The notes: generated by a model not told the origin, from the sequence alone. A DNA stretch of 18,891 nucleotides from Trichomonas tenax (GCA_023091735.1 JALKBU010000990.1:1-18891); one strand, 5' to 3'; positions 1 to 9,218 are shown, numbered from the stretch's first letter. Made by a program: numbers and translations.

Positions 1-1057
1 TAAATACTTTTGTTGCATTTTTTCATTGAAATAGAGACTTAGAGCTATTTTAATTCAGCAATTTATTTTCAAAATATATACACATATTATATATGAAGCA
101 AAAACATATGTTAACAAAAATATTTGGTGGGAAAATCGTAAAAGTGACAGAAATATCATGGTCAGCAACTACACAACAGAAGTCATCGCAATACATGGAA
201 GTAATGCTCCTTGTGGCGTTGTGAGTAGGCGTAGAAAATTCAGTGACGCCGCTGAGCTTACAGTCTCGTCTTATATTTTAAACTTATTTATTTGTTCAAT
301 TGAAAGTATGCCATTGTATAGAAGTTTGTCACTAAGGCTTTCTGCGCTTGCTGAACGAATATCAGAGAAGATATATTTTTATATCATAAAGAGAACTCAA
401 TTTTGTACTATATTTGTGGTAAATTTAACTATCACTGGAGCTTGCAAAACCGAATCTTTTCACGATGTTTTTAAAAACAAAATTTTTTCTTTTTGGGAAA
501 AATATATTTGATATGATGTGTTTTTAATGCAAAAATTATTTACAAAAGAACTATTTAAAGCTATTTTAAATAGGAGAATACTTAAAAAGGAAATATACTT
601 TCAATTCATATGATTTCTTTATTTAGTGACCATAAATCCAAGAATTAAAGCCCCAAAGTATAAAGTAACTGTTGACAGACGTAAGTATAGATAAAATAGC
701 ATTATTATTTTGAATAATATTAAATTCATCTATTACTTCTCAGCTCATGCATTTTAAAAGCTCATATCATAGAAATTTGAAATCTAACTTACAATGACTT
801 GTATAAAAGATTTAAATAATATGATTTTTTTTCTTTTTTGATTTCAAGTCCGAAAAGCTTGAGAATAAACAGCCCATTTAAATATGATATTAACCATAAG
901 ATTACAAGGGAATGTATTTGAATAATATTGTGATTTATTGATAATTTTCATAAAATAATGTGTGAAATATGAACTATTTTTTGAGGAGATTCTAAATATG
1001 CTGAAATAATAAATTTTGTTTAGTCAAAATGAAATAAATTTGACAGAAGAAAAAAAT
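1..1057. other. AT-rich intergenic DNA left of the U2AF35-like gene
   Basis: This stretch is mostly A/T with no recognisable gene. The only G/C-richer part is about 158-275, inside a doubtful open frame listed separately. No tRNA T-loop or rRNA-like segment was seen. A three-codon ATG-AAA-TAA sits at 1029-1037, just before the downstream start, and would act as a micro-uORF only if transcription begins upstream of it. Confidence 0.6.
158..511 (+). CDS. doubtful hypothetical ORF, 117 aa
   Basis: An ATG-initiated frame of 117 codons. Its first ~40 codons are G/C-richer than the surroundings and read plausibly as protein (EVIAIHGSNAPCGVVSRRRKF). The C-terminal half is A/T-driven (Ile, Phe, Tyr, Lys) as expected of non-coding DNA. 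I do not recognise the family. No TCA(C/T)(A/T) initiator lies just upstream and the stop is TGA without an overlapping TAAA. The opposite strand of the G/C-rich part is also open over about 30 codons, so strand is uncertain. It could be a short gene, a relic or chance. Confidence 0.18.
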   Translation: MVSNYTTEVIAIHGSNAPCGVVSRRRKFSDAAELTVSSYILNLFICSIESMPLYRSLSLRLSALAERISEKIYFYIIKRTQFCTIFVVNLTITGACKTESFHDVFKNKIFSFWEKYI

Positions 1058-1777
1058 ATGAATCCAGACTTTGAAAGAGATCCAAACGCTTGTCCAGCAT
1101 TCGAAAAAACAGGATGCTGCGCCAAAGGAGACCGCTGCAACAAATTTCACCTTGTTCCAGCACTCGCTAGAACGGTCGTTTTCCATCATATTTATCCAAA
1201 TCCCGATTTCTTCATGAATTGTTTGCCAGATGGTGTTATCACTATGACCGATGCCGAAAAGCAAAGATTCATCGACTCGTTCTTCCTCGATGCTTTCATA
1301 ATGTTGAGAAAATTCGGAGCAATCGATGATATGGTTTTAGCTGGCAATACATTGGACTGCTTGAGTGGAAATCTTTATGTCTTCTTCGCCGAAGCTGATG
1401 TAGCTAGAATTGTCGTCACAGCTTTCGATGGACAATATTATGCAGGAAGAAAGATCCACGTTTCATTGTGCGGCATCCCAAGAGTTATGTTGGCCACATG
1501 CAAGCAGGCAGCTAAAGGAGATTGTCCAAAGGGCAGTGAATGCGGATTTGTTCATCCACTTGAGCCATCATTCGCCTTATACTCAGAATGCTTCCCAAGA
1601 CAATGCAAGATATTCCCTGATGAACTCAGAAAGGGCAACCCTCCAGCTGTCAAAGATAATCCAAACGAAATTCTTGTTGGAATTTATAGAAATCATTTAC
1701 AGACACAAGACATGAGTAAGCATATTCCACCGGGCTTCCCAGGTCATGATCCTTCTAAATATAAGCAAGATACATAA
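1058..1777 (+). CDS. U2AF35-like splicing factor, small subunit (CCCH-UHM-CCCH)
   Basis: A 239-residue protein with the domain order of the small subunit of U2 snRNP auxiliary factor, which with U2AF65 recognises the 3' splice site AG in the nucleus. The first CCCH zinc finger uses C12, C21, C27 and H31 (CX8CX5CX3H, with GDRC as in U2AF35). A divergent RRM/UHM covers about 35-140, with NLYVFF (105-110) as the RNP1-like strand. The second finger is C148, C156, C162, H166 (CX7CX5CX3H), followed by a short basic-acidic tail without an RS domain. In the UHM loop the usual Arg-Trp-Phe is replaced by Gln126-Tyr127-Tyr128. I chose ATG 1058 because the frame upstream begins only at a TTG. The stop overlaps TAAA. 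The family call is strong; whether it is the canonical U2AF35 or a paralogue is not settled. Confidence 0.88.
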   Translation: MNPDFERDPNACPAFEKTGCCAKGDRCNKFHLVPALARTVVFHHIYPNPDFFMNCLPDGVITMTDAEKQRFIDSFFLDAFIMLRKFGAIDDMVLAGNTLDCLSGNLYVFFAEADVARIVVTAFDGQYYAGRKIHVSLCGIPRVMLATCKQAAKGDCPKGSECGFVHPLEPSFALYSECFPRQCKIFPDELRKGNPPAVKDNPNEILVGIYRNHLQTQDMSKHIPPGFPGHDPSKYKQDT

Positions 1778-1778
1778 A
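1775..1778 (+). terminator. TAAA poly(A) signal overlapping the stop
   Basis: The TAA stop of the U2AF35-like gene runs into a further A, giving TAAA. In trichomonads UAAA overlapping or near the stop serves as the polyadenylation signal; its role here is inferred. Confidence 0.5.
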
Positions 1779-3094
1779 ATTAATGCTTGTAAGAGTGAAA
1801 TACTACTGTATACATATCCATTTTATGTACAAAATCATATTAAAATACTTTTTTTGTTAATTCAAATATAATTCAATATAATGATATAAATACATTTTTT
1901 TGTTAAGTATATAAATAATACCCTGCCTTCCTTAACATTGGAAAATTTTCATGACCCTACCCATGAACTCAAAAAACAAATTTTGTTACGTAAGTCGAAA
2001 TAAAACTTAAATCATTGAAATCAAACAATGAGGTGTAAATATACACATGTTTCTGCATATGAATACATGCTTAACACCGTGCAAAATAAGAAGATTGAAT
2101 TTTTTATAAAATTTAGAATTTAGCTTAAAAACTTTCTTACTTGTTATAAAATAGCTATTGGCAATGTGGTGTTCACATGTACAAAAATATTATTCTTAAT
2201 TTTGTAAAAAGAAGAAAATTGAAGATTTATCTATGAAAAATATACTTGATTTAACCAAATACTAATATAATATTAAGCAGCATCTACACATTCTATTTTA
2301 TGTTATATTTGTTAAATTTTAGCAATTCTGATAATTGTGATAAAATTAAAAAATTGATCGATGTATTATTATCGCATTGTACAGGCTTGGTATAAATATA
2401 AGAATTGAAACTATTGTAGGCAATGAAATCAGATCTATGGAAATTATTCTTGTGCAAATTAATTATTACAATGTGTATAGATAATTTACAAATAACACCT
2501 GAAAGGCATGCTATAATTACATCCAATTTGTATATCTAAATAACTATATCATGACTTATACACTGAAAAACAATAAAAAGTATAAATCCGGAGAATGAAT
2601 GTGTAAATGAAAGGATATAATTGCAGTGCAATTGTGGATATGAATAGCCAGACTGAATTCTAGATTAAGAAAATTTGCCGAAGGAAATAAAGAACAAATA
2701 TAAATTAATAGGTAATATCAGTATAGCAGCAGTGATGAGATATCGAGCAGATACTAAAAATGCATAAAAACAGATAATTATTTCTGATATAAAAGTCGCT
2801 TTGATTGTATTGATGAAATTTAAAAGAATGACTGACTGAGGCTTCCGAATGTAATTGGTGAATGGATGGAGATGTTAATTTGGAAGAAATAGATGACAAT
2901 AAATGGTTGTCTGCTTCATTAAAAATAATGAAAAGTAACATTTTATCAGAGCGAAGAAGGTAATGGCAGAAGATATTGTCATGACTTGGCATTGATGATA
3001 TGCACGTAAACTTTGTAAGAATTCGCGTTATTGGATTGCATAGAATGAAAACATTAAAATACCCAGTTTCACAATACTTTAGCCACTCCTCTGC
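1779..3094. other. gene-poor AT-rich intergenic DNA
   Basis: No gene recognised. A diverged pair of short direct repeats (ATACTTTTTTTGTTAA and ATACATTTTTTTGTTAA) lies near 1845-1905. From about 2870 to 3060 both strands carry short protein-like runs, for example EEIDDNKWLSASLKIMKS on +, broken by stops. They may be a decayed coding segment but match no family I recognise. Confidence 0.5.
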
Positions 3095-3393
3095 CAATCC
3101 AGCCCACAATTCTTCCTTTCAGAAGCATTCTGTAGAGTAAATGGCTGATTATTTCGAAGATCGAGTCTGAAAGGAAGAACTGTGGACTGGATTGCTAGCA
3201 TTTTGCCTAACAATGCAAATGAAGCACTTAATTTTTCTTTTCAAAGTAAATTTAAACAAATATAGGATACCATTCTTCCAATAATCATTTATAATCACAT
3301 GCCACATAAATATTTATTTATCAAATATGTGTTTACGTGTCAGATATTTTGTGACAACTTTCGGTACGCAACACATAGAATGAAAACATTAAA
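3039..3393 (+). repeat. pair of exact 20-nt direct repeats, 335 bp apart
   Basis: CATAGAATGAAAACATTAAA occurs at 3039-3058 and again at 3374-3393. The ~27 nt before each copy are also similar (TTTGT, then a TTCG core). Both copies read HRMKTL in the same relative frame, preceded in each case by an Asn-Phe, so they may be remnants of a repeated coding motif. The 29-bp hairpin at 3095-3194 lies between them. Confidence 0.6.
3095..3194. repeat. 29-bp imperfect inverted repeat (hairpin)
   Basis: The left arm is 3095-3123 and the right arm 3166-3194, with a 42-nt loop. The arms match at 27 of 29 positions. Both differences are transitions that read as G:U wobbles if the minus strand is transcribed and as C:A mismatches on the plus strand. 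No target-site duplication is evident beside the arms. It could be a small palindromic transposon remnant or a small-RNA precursor. Confidence 0.85.
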
Positions 3394-3652
3394 TTATTTC
3401 AATTTCGTAAATTTAGGAAATTTTGATTCGGCAACAATTGAAAATGCGGCGGGATATACAACACTCAGCTTAAATGCCAATCATTACGCAATAAAAATGA
3501 GCGCAAATTAGAAAAATGATCGAATTTATTTCATTATATTTTACGTGTCCTATTCTGAATAATGATAGGAAGTTGAAATTATGTACCAATAGCTATCGTT
3601 ATTACATCTCAGAGATAACTTCGATTAACAAAATGTTTGCTCTTCTCTGTAA
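3195..3652. other. AT-rich DNA with minor hairpins, no gene
   Basis: The frame at 3299-3511 does not look like a complete gene. It contains the second HRMKTL repeat and ends in NLGNFDSATIENAAGYTTLSLNANHYAIKM, which may be decayed coding sequence. A short hairpin (TCCTAT...ATAGGA) lies at 3548-3570. Confidence 0.4.
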
Positions 3653-3708
3653 TCTCTGGTGCTGCGTGCATTTACATCACATGACATAGCTGCACGCAGC
3701 ACCAGAGA
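3653..3708. repeat. perfect 18-bp GC-rich hairpin
   Basis: The left arm TCTCTGGTGCTGCGTGCA (3653-3670) is the exact reverse complement of 3691-3708, around a 20-nt loop. Its G/C content stands out sharply from the surrounding DNA. Its right edge directly abuts the left arm of a second inverted repeat at 3709. It is not in a gene, and no run of T follows that would suggest a Pol III or bacterial-type terminator. Confidence 0.92.
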
Positions 3709-3886
3709 CATATGCATGTGAATATATTATACCCTATATCTATCTTAATAGTTGTGAAGTATCGAAAAATCGGACTATTTTCTACTTAAAAGTGACAAAT
3801 GATGCACTCATTAACGAGGGCGTTTCACCACAATATATTTGAATTCATTGGAGAGACATAGAGTATAATATATTCACATGCATATG
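3709..3886. repeat. 27-bp inverted repeat with 124-nt interior
   Basis: The left arm at 3709-3735 and the right arm at 3860-3886 pair at 26 of 27 positions. The arm begins CATATGCATGTGAATATATT. The left arm starts on the base after the perfect hairpin at 3653-3708, so both could form side by side. The interior shows no ORF. Confidence 0.85.
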
Positions 3887-5977
3887 ATGTATCATTCCAT
3901 TGAATAGTTAGTCAATAGAGCTGTGCATAGTCCGAGCTAGTATCGCTGATTGTTGACCGATGACGATATGACACAATGAGAGAAACCATTTCAAAATGTT
4001 ATCTGCGAAAACTTTTATGATATCTACACATGTATGTGTTACCTTTAAATAAATATTATGATGGTTATTCTATATTTTTATACGATAGGTGAAATTTGAT
4101 ATTATATTTGTCATTGATTTTGCCAATATACATATTATGCATTACAACTTACTATAATATAATGCTATGTGTGCGTATTTTTATTATGCACACTTTAGTT
4201 GTGGAGATATTAAAGCTCAAATATTGAAAATTGACAGCGTTGTTGCACTCAAAGATGCATGTTTCTAGGATCACCTCTTAATTTATATTCCATCTCTTTG
4301 ATATATCATATATATGATTGTGATTTATCTGTGTACTTGCATATTTATCTTTTTTGCTTCGCATATAAAAAGTTATCTCGGTCATAGTTTGTCCGAGCTC
4401 AAAATAATTTGATTTGATTGTAAAAAAGCATTTAAAATGAGTTATAACTATGTAAGTTTAGCATTATACTGATAAACATCAATTGAAATCTATATTTAAA
4501 GTTTGAATGCAAATATCTTCATAATGAAAATGTGATATTAAAATTTTCTTGAAAATACAGCTATTTTTGTATTTAGGGGATCATTTCCGTTCACTGCAGC
4601 ATAAATCTGCCATGTAAACACGCCTTTCACTACAATTCTTGAGATTCGCCGATTTATTTGCTATGTTGAAGAATTTAAAACCTATAATGAATTCATGACG
4701 GGAAAAGCTGTCAATTAAGCTTTATTTGCAGCTTATATCAATGACAATAAAAATATTCTCCAATTTTGCTATATTTATTTAAATCATGACAAATTTTAGT
4801 ATTATATCAATTTTCTTTACTCTGTGGTCCTAAAATGCTCAGCATCGATTATAGATTAAGCGAGGAATTTTCGAGATTTAATTTTCCATGTTTACCTCTT
4901 CAAAATAACAAATTGATAGCATCAATAGTATTGAAATTTTGTGATAATCCTGAATATCACGAAAATAGCTCGATTTAGCAAGTTTTTTTGGACTTGCGAT
5001 AAAATCTGTAAATATTTCAAAAATTTTGAAAAATAATCGTCGGCCGTTCAAAATAAAAATATTTCTGAGATCAATTCAATTCTTTTCTTCTCAAAACATT
5101 TTTAGATGAATGCTTGAAAAAACTGCGTCTCGCCTTATCTTTGGCCTCTCTTTTATGAACAGTCTCGCTTTTACCTCTCATGACTAGCATAACTATCGCA
5201 TTATATTTACTTTTACATGTTTATTCCCTCACAATTTGCTATTTGCAAAATTCAAAATTAGCTGTTTTCCTACTAAATCTAGCCGGACCCTGCTGCCCAC
5301 GAAATTCTATACCATAGAATACGATTGTAAGCCTTATTTCTTGCTTACAGAAGTTATCATGATCATGATTACACGAATCTCCGAGCTTAAAATCTTATTT
5401 TCTTTTATTCTAACCAAAGAGCTTTTTGGAATTTCGATTCCGCAAAGAAAAAATTATGTTTTTTCTACTTGATCAATTTTGTCACGTAATTAAATTATAC
5501 GTGTCATATTTTATTTTGCATGTCTTCAATCATAAAAAGCTTGTTATAATTTGAATAAATTAATGCTAAACATAGCTGATACTCTAATTCATCTCATTAG
5601 AAAAAATGTACCTGTTGTTGACATCATTAAGCAAAATCCTCTATTTTAACCAATTTTAAATAATGACATGTAAATTTAATTTCGCCAATATTTTGACAAA
5701 TAAACAATTCAATTTTGATTTATGATATTCTATTTGCGTAATGCTCTTTTTCTATTTTCATTTCTCTAAGTTAGCCAATGTCGAATATTCTTTGCCATTT
5801 TTGAATGAAATACACTGATTTGAGTTAATGATTTGTTATCCAAATGATCGAAATGTGTATTTTGATATTTTTCATCATATTTCTAATCTAGTGTTATCGG
5901 TATGTAAAAAGTCACTGCGCTTCTTATCTTGGAATAGATGTTTGATGATAAGACGTGTGATGTGGAATTTAGAAGGG
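3887..5977. other. 2.1-kb AT-rich intergenic DNA
   Basis: No gene, tRNA or rRNA is recognised. Open frames here (for example 5236-5472) lack an ATG start and family features. Small hairpins include GTGTGCGTA/TTATGCACAC near 4170-4195. The slightly G/C-richer stretch around 4600-4660 contains GCCTTTCAC, reminiscent of U5 snRNA loop I, but it is not flanked by the expected stem. Confidence 0.5.
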
Positions 5978-5983
5978 TCATAA
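5978..5983 (+). promoter_or_regulatory. candidate initiator (TCATAA) of the RRM gene
   Basis: TCATAA fits the trichomonad Inr consensus TCA+1(C/T)(A/T). The predicted +1 A at 5980 is 26 nt before the ATG at 6006, implying a very short 5' leader. An out-of-frame ATG at 5938 would then lie upstream of the transcript. Confidence 0.45.
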
Positions 5984-6005
5984 ATAATAATAAAGGGTCC
6001 GACCA

Positions 6006-6518
6006 ATGTCAGATACTGAAGCACAAGAAACAGCGACACCACAGGCCACTCCAGCGCCAGCTGCCCAACAACCACCCGCCCTCGGAACAGACCTCTTGGC
6101 GCAGCACGTTACTGTCCACATAACGAACATTCCTTACGATACAACTGAAGAAAGTTTGTCACAATTAATCAATGGAATTGCTCCAGCATTCAAAATCCAG
6201 ATCCTTAAGCGTGGTGATGGCAAATCAAGAGGAATTGCTTTCGTTGACTTCACAAATCCTGAAGATGCAACGAAAATTATTACAGCGTTGAACGAATCTT
6301 CTCTTGGTGGCAGAACAATCCACGTTAAGTTGTCCACTGAAGACAGACAGCCACGTTTCCAGCACAGAAGACCACAATTCAGGAAGCAATATCGTGATCT
6401 TGATAAGCCAGAAGAAAATCCAGGCCGTAGAGCATATGATATGGATCTTGATGATTCAATGGAGCCACCACGCGCTGGAGGTTATGAGAGAGGTTCTAGA
6501 TCATACAATAGACGCTAA
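6006..6518 (+). CDS. single-RRM RNA-binding protein
   Basis: A 170-residue protein with an Ala/Pro/Gln-rich N-terminus (1-33), one RRM (about 35-112) and an Arg-rich, hydrophilic tail (113-170) ending GGYERGSRSYNRR. The RNP2 strand is VHITNI (37-42) and RNP1 is RGIAFVDF (75-82). Of the three ring-bearing positions usual in an RRM, only Phe79 is kept; RNP2 position 2 is His38 and RNP1 position 3 is Ile77. The architecture resembles small nuclear RNA-binding proteins that act in mRNA processing or export, but I cannot assign an orthologue. ATG 6006 is the first in frame after the candidate initiator. The stop overlaps TAAA. The codons are G/C-richer than the flanks, supporting expression. Confidence 0.85.
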   Translation: MSDTEAQETATPQATPAPAAQQPPALGTDLLAQHVTVHITNIPYDTTEESLSQLINGIAPAFKIQILKRGDGKSRGIAFVDFTNPEDATKIITALNESSLGGRTIHVKLSTEDRQPRFQHRRPQFRKQYRDLDKPEENPGRRAYDMDLDDSMEPPRAGGYERGSRSYNRR

Positions 6519-6519
6519 A
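6516..6519 (+). terminator. TAAA poly(A) signal overlapping the stop
   Basis: The TAA stop of the RRM gene is followed by A, forming the trichomonad-type UAAA signal. Function is inferred from family knowledge. Confidence 0.5.
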
Positions 6520-7134
6520 ATCAGCCACAAATCTAGTTATATGACATAAGTGTAGGTGAATGGCAGCTTAAATCCGCAAAAATAGAATATAATTTTATTA
6601 TGGAAATAAATTTATGACTTTTTACATCTTGGATTCATGCATATCATTGAAATTTTCAAAAAGATACATTTTTACATTATTCATGGCTCGTTAAAAATAG
6701 AATAAAAAATTTCAATTATATTTTATGAAATATCTAAAAGTATTTAAGAAATAAGATTGAGAATAACTTAAAAATTAAATTTTGAAGTATCAACTGGATA
6801 TAAGAAAAACATGTTGATGATTTCAAATCCACAATGTTCAAGTGATGATATTTAAATTTTCATCTCTCACCATATTCACTTCTACATATATAATGAATGC
6901 ATATATTAAATATTGCCTACAATTCATTACAAAGTATTTTTCATCTCATATTTTCTTGAAAAAAATGTGTTTAGATGTGAATGATGACATAGAAACATTC
7001 TGTATGGAATGGATAGTTTAACCTTAGTGTGCCTTCTAACCATAAAGAGTTAGAAAACATTTTGGCAAGTAATGTTGGATTTGGTGTCAAAAGTACAGAA
7101 AAATATGGAAAATGTGACAAAAGATTTATAGGAA
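6520..7134. other. AT-rich spacer between the RRM and MFS genes
   Basis: No gene or clear structural element is seen. No good TCA(C/T)(A/T) initiator occurs within ~40 nt upstream of the MFS start codon, so the promoter of that gene cannot be placed. Confidence 0.5.
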
Positions 7135-8385
7135 ATGAAAAGCGCGAATATGTTCAGAAAGGAACTCATTTATGTATTCATTATCATTCTCGGATCGCTA
7201 AGCTTTGGAGAGGCAATGGCATATTGGAGTCCTGCTGCTTCTGGAATGCAAATCGAACTTAAACTCAAAGATTTCGAAGGAATTATCTTCAACTGTCTTC
7301 CAGCTATAATGTCCATCATAACTCCGACATTCATACACTTCCCTATCAACAAGTTAGGAAGGAAATTAACTCTTACGATAACAGCGATTTTAGCTTCAAT
7401 CGGATGGCTCATGATTCCATTCGGAGACAAGAAAGCAAAGTTCGTATCGTTCATTGGACGCGCAGTATTGGGTCTCACTGTTGGCTCTTTCTCAACATTG
7501 TGCCCGATTTATATCACCGAAATATCTCCTTTAGAAGTTCGCGGTTCATACGGAATTCTTCACCAATTTGGCGTAGTAACAGGTGCGTGCTTATGCTATG
7601 CTTTAGGAATCTTCTGTGAGTGGCGTTACATCTCTTTATATTGCTCTATAGCACCTTTGTTATTGATTGTTTTATCTTGGTTCATTCCCGAAGTAAATAT
7701 TGATGCAGAAGACAAATCAGACGCTCCAGCAAACAAAGACTCAATACTATCAAGGAAGTACATAAAGCCGTTCTTCATCTCCTTCATGTTGATGTTCTTC
7801 CAGCAGTTCAGTGGATGTAATGGTTTCTTGTCGAATCTTAACAAGATTTTCAGTGACGCAAATGCGAGAATGGACCCTTCTGTTGCTGCATTCTTCGTTG
7901 GTTTTTCTGGATTGATAGCTACAGGAATCTCAGCTCCAGTTGTTGCAAGGCTTGGACATCGTCCTTCTTGGTATATTTCAACATTTTTCTGCTTCTTATC
8001 ATTGTTCATCGCATCATTGAATCACTTTTTCAATGGCCCAAAGATTATTCCAGTAATCATGATGATATTGGACAACTTCATGTTTGGCGTTGGATTGGGT
8101 CCGATTCCTTGGGTTATTACCCCAGAATTATTCTCAAATTCTGTTCGCGCTGTGGCAACATCGATTATGACATCCATCAACTGGCTCCTTGCTATGCTAG
8201 TTATGGTTATATGGCCAGAAATGTCCAAGAAACTTGGATTTGGAACTTCAATTATATTTTTCGGAATTATTTGTTTAGGTGGCTTAATTTGGGGCTTGCT
8301 TATGCTTCCAAACACAAAGGGAAAGGTAATGGGCGCTATATTTGAAGAATCTGTTTCAGCAAATCTTATTGAATCAACACCTTAA
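7135..8385 (+). CDS. MFS sugar-porter-like transporter
   Basis: A 416-residue polytopic membrane protein of the major facilitator superfamily, closest to sugar porters, so probably a hexose or related solute transporter at a membrane. Family signatures in order: NKLGRK (72-77, loop 2-3), GRAVLGLTVGS (108-118), PIYITEISPLEVRG (124-137, TM4 end), QQFSGCNG (223-230, TM7), ARLGHR (271-276), GLGPIPWVITPELF (320-333, TM10) and LPNTKGK (391-397) in place of PETKG. About 12 hydrophobic segments fit. The central loop between TM6 and TM7 is very short (about 184-207), and the usual PESPRWL is reduced to PEVN (185-188). An in-frame ATG at 7150 is an alternative start. AATAAA lies at 8408-8413, about 25 nt after the stop. 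Substrate is not predictable from sequence. Confidence 0.92.
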   Translation: MKSANMFRKELIYVFIIILGSLSFGEAMAYWSPAASGMQIELKLKDFEGIIFNCLPAIMSIITPTFIHFPINKLGRKLTLTITAILASIGWLMIPFGDKKAKFVSFIGRAVLGLTVGSFSTLCPIYITEISPLEVRGSYGILHQFGVVTGACLCYALGIFCEWRYISLYCSIAPLLLIVLSWFIPEVNIDAEDKSDAPANKDSILSRKYIKPFFISFMLMFFQQFSGCNGFLSNLNKIFSDANARMDPSVAAFFVGFSGLIATGISAPVVARLGHRPSWYISTFFCFLSLFIASLNHFFNGPKIIPVIMMILDNFMFGVGLGPIPWVITPELFSNSVRAVATSIMTSINWLLAMLVMVIWPEMSKKLGFGTSIIFFGIICLGGLIWGLLMLPNTKGKVMGAIFEESVSANLIESTP

Positions 8386-8436
8386 TTTAATACACTAATT
8401 ATATAGTAATAAAGATACTATTTGTAACGTAATACA

Positions 8437-8481
8437 TGTAGCATACAGAAATCCTGTCCCAAAAAGTGTCAGGAAAAGTGA
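8437..8481 (+). repeat. left terminal inverted repeat
   Basis: Begins TGTAGCATACAGAAATCCTG and ends AAAAGTGA. It is the reverse complement of 9761-9804 apart from two substitutions and one extra T. Confidence 0.88.
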
Positions 8482-8751
8482 TACCTTCTACCATGTAAAC
8501 ACATGAAAATACCATGTAAATAATTTATGTGTCAATTATTTGCTCGCAAATTGATTTCAGCTAATGCCTACAAACAGGTAATCCCACATAATTGAGCAGT
8601 ACATCCCTTTCGCATTTCTTTGAAAAAAGAGTTGAAATTTAAATTATTTGGAAATACTGATTCTACATCCACTGCCAGTAAATAGGGAGTCAGTGAAGCA
8701 TTAGTATATCCTAATATTTTGAAAAAGTCCAGTTTCCCAAATTATCCACAA

Positions 8752-8870
8752 TTTTGTTTTGCATTTTAGCTCAAATTATAGCACAGTTCCATTATGTGAG
8801 GCAAGCCTATCATGAAACAGCCTCATATGATTGAAATGTACTATGATTTGAGCTAAAAAGCAAAATAAAA
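8752..8870. repeat. hairpin 1 of the array (51-nt arms)
   Basis: Arms 8752-8802 and 8820-8870 pair at 43 of 51 positions around a 17-nt loop, with shared core TTTTAGCTCAAAT. This is the longest stem in the array. Mismatches are mostly transitions spread along the stem, giving a miRNA-precursor-like imperfect duplex if transcribed. Confidence 0.9.
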
Positions 8871-8890
8871 GTCGATTATTACAAAGCTCG

Positions 8891-8979
8891 CCTATTTGTC
8901 AATATTCTACACGAAGCATGTATGGAATCTAATATTTCTGTGCACTATGTATTCTTCGTGCAAAATATTGACAAATAGG
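8891..8979. repeat. hairpin 2 of the array (26-nt arms)
   Basis: Arms 8891-8916 and 8954-8979 match at 24 of 26 (core CCTATTTGTCAATATT) around a 37-nt loop. Both differences are transitions that would be G:U wobbles on the minus strand. Confidence 0.9.
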
Positions 8980-9016
8980 TGATTTGTTAAATATCTACTA
9001 TATTTGTTCATAAAAC

Positions 9017-9103
9017 ATGGATATCTGACTAAATCATGTATGTGAAACGAACAAGCACATGAACTCAGTTAATGCAATATGTGTGATGAAGTCAGATATC
9101 CAT
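9017..9103. repeat. hairpin 3 of the array
   Basis: A perfect 14-bp outer stem, ATGGATATCTGACT (9017-9030) with 9090-9103, continues inward imperfectly to about 9041/9079. Confidence 0.85.
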
Positions 9104-9159
9104 ATTTTTTGAAAAATTCAAACAATGTTTCTAAATTAATAAAAAACAAAAATTAATCT

Positions 9160-9218
9160 TGCAGAATGACTCATTATATATGAGGGAACTGCAGCCATAT
9201 GGAGTGAGACATTCTGCA
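9160..9218. repeat. hairpin 4 of the array (23-nt arms)
   Basis: Arms 9160-9182 and 9196-9218 match at 19 of 23 positions around a 13-nt loop. The outer nine bases, TGCAGAATG, pair perfectly. Confidence 0.85.

Noticed and set aside
992..1264. 90-aa minus-strand frame over the U2AF35-like gene
   Set aside because: It is the antisense shadow of the zinc-finger coding region and has no family features.
2705..3109. 134-aa minus-strand open frame
   Set aside because: Composition follows the AT-rich DNA, there is no recognised family, and it overlaps one arm of the 29-bp inverted repeat. A decayed coding relic remains possible.
4615..4660. GCCTTTCAC resembling U5 snRNA loop I, with ATAAATC/GATTTAT nearby
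   Set aside because: The loop is not closed by an adjacent stem, and no convincing Sm site or 3' hairpin follows. A single 9-nt match is too weak.
5236..5472. 78-aa open frame
   Set aside because: It starts at TTG rather than ATG, has no initiator or family motif, and lies in AT-rich DNA.
5938..6123. ATG-initiated uORF overlapping the RRM start
   Set aside because: The candidate initiator at 5978-5983 lies downstream of this ATG, so it would not be in the transcript; its sequence is the out-of-frame shadow of the RRM gene.
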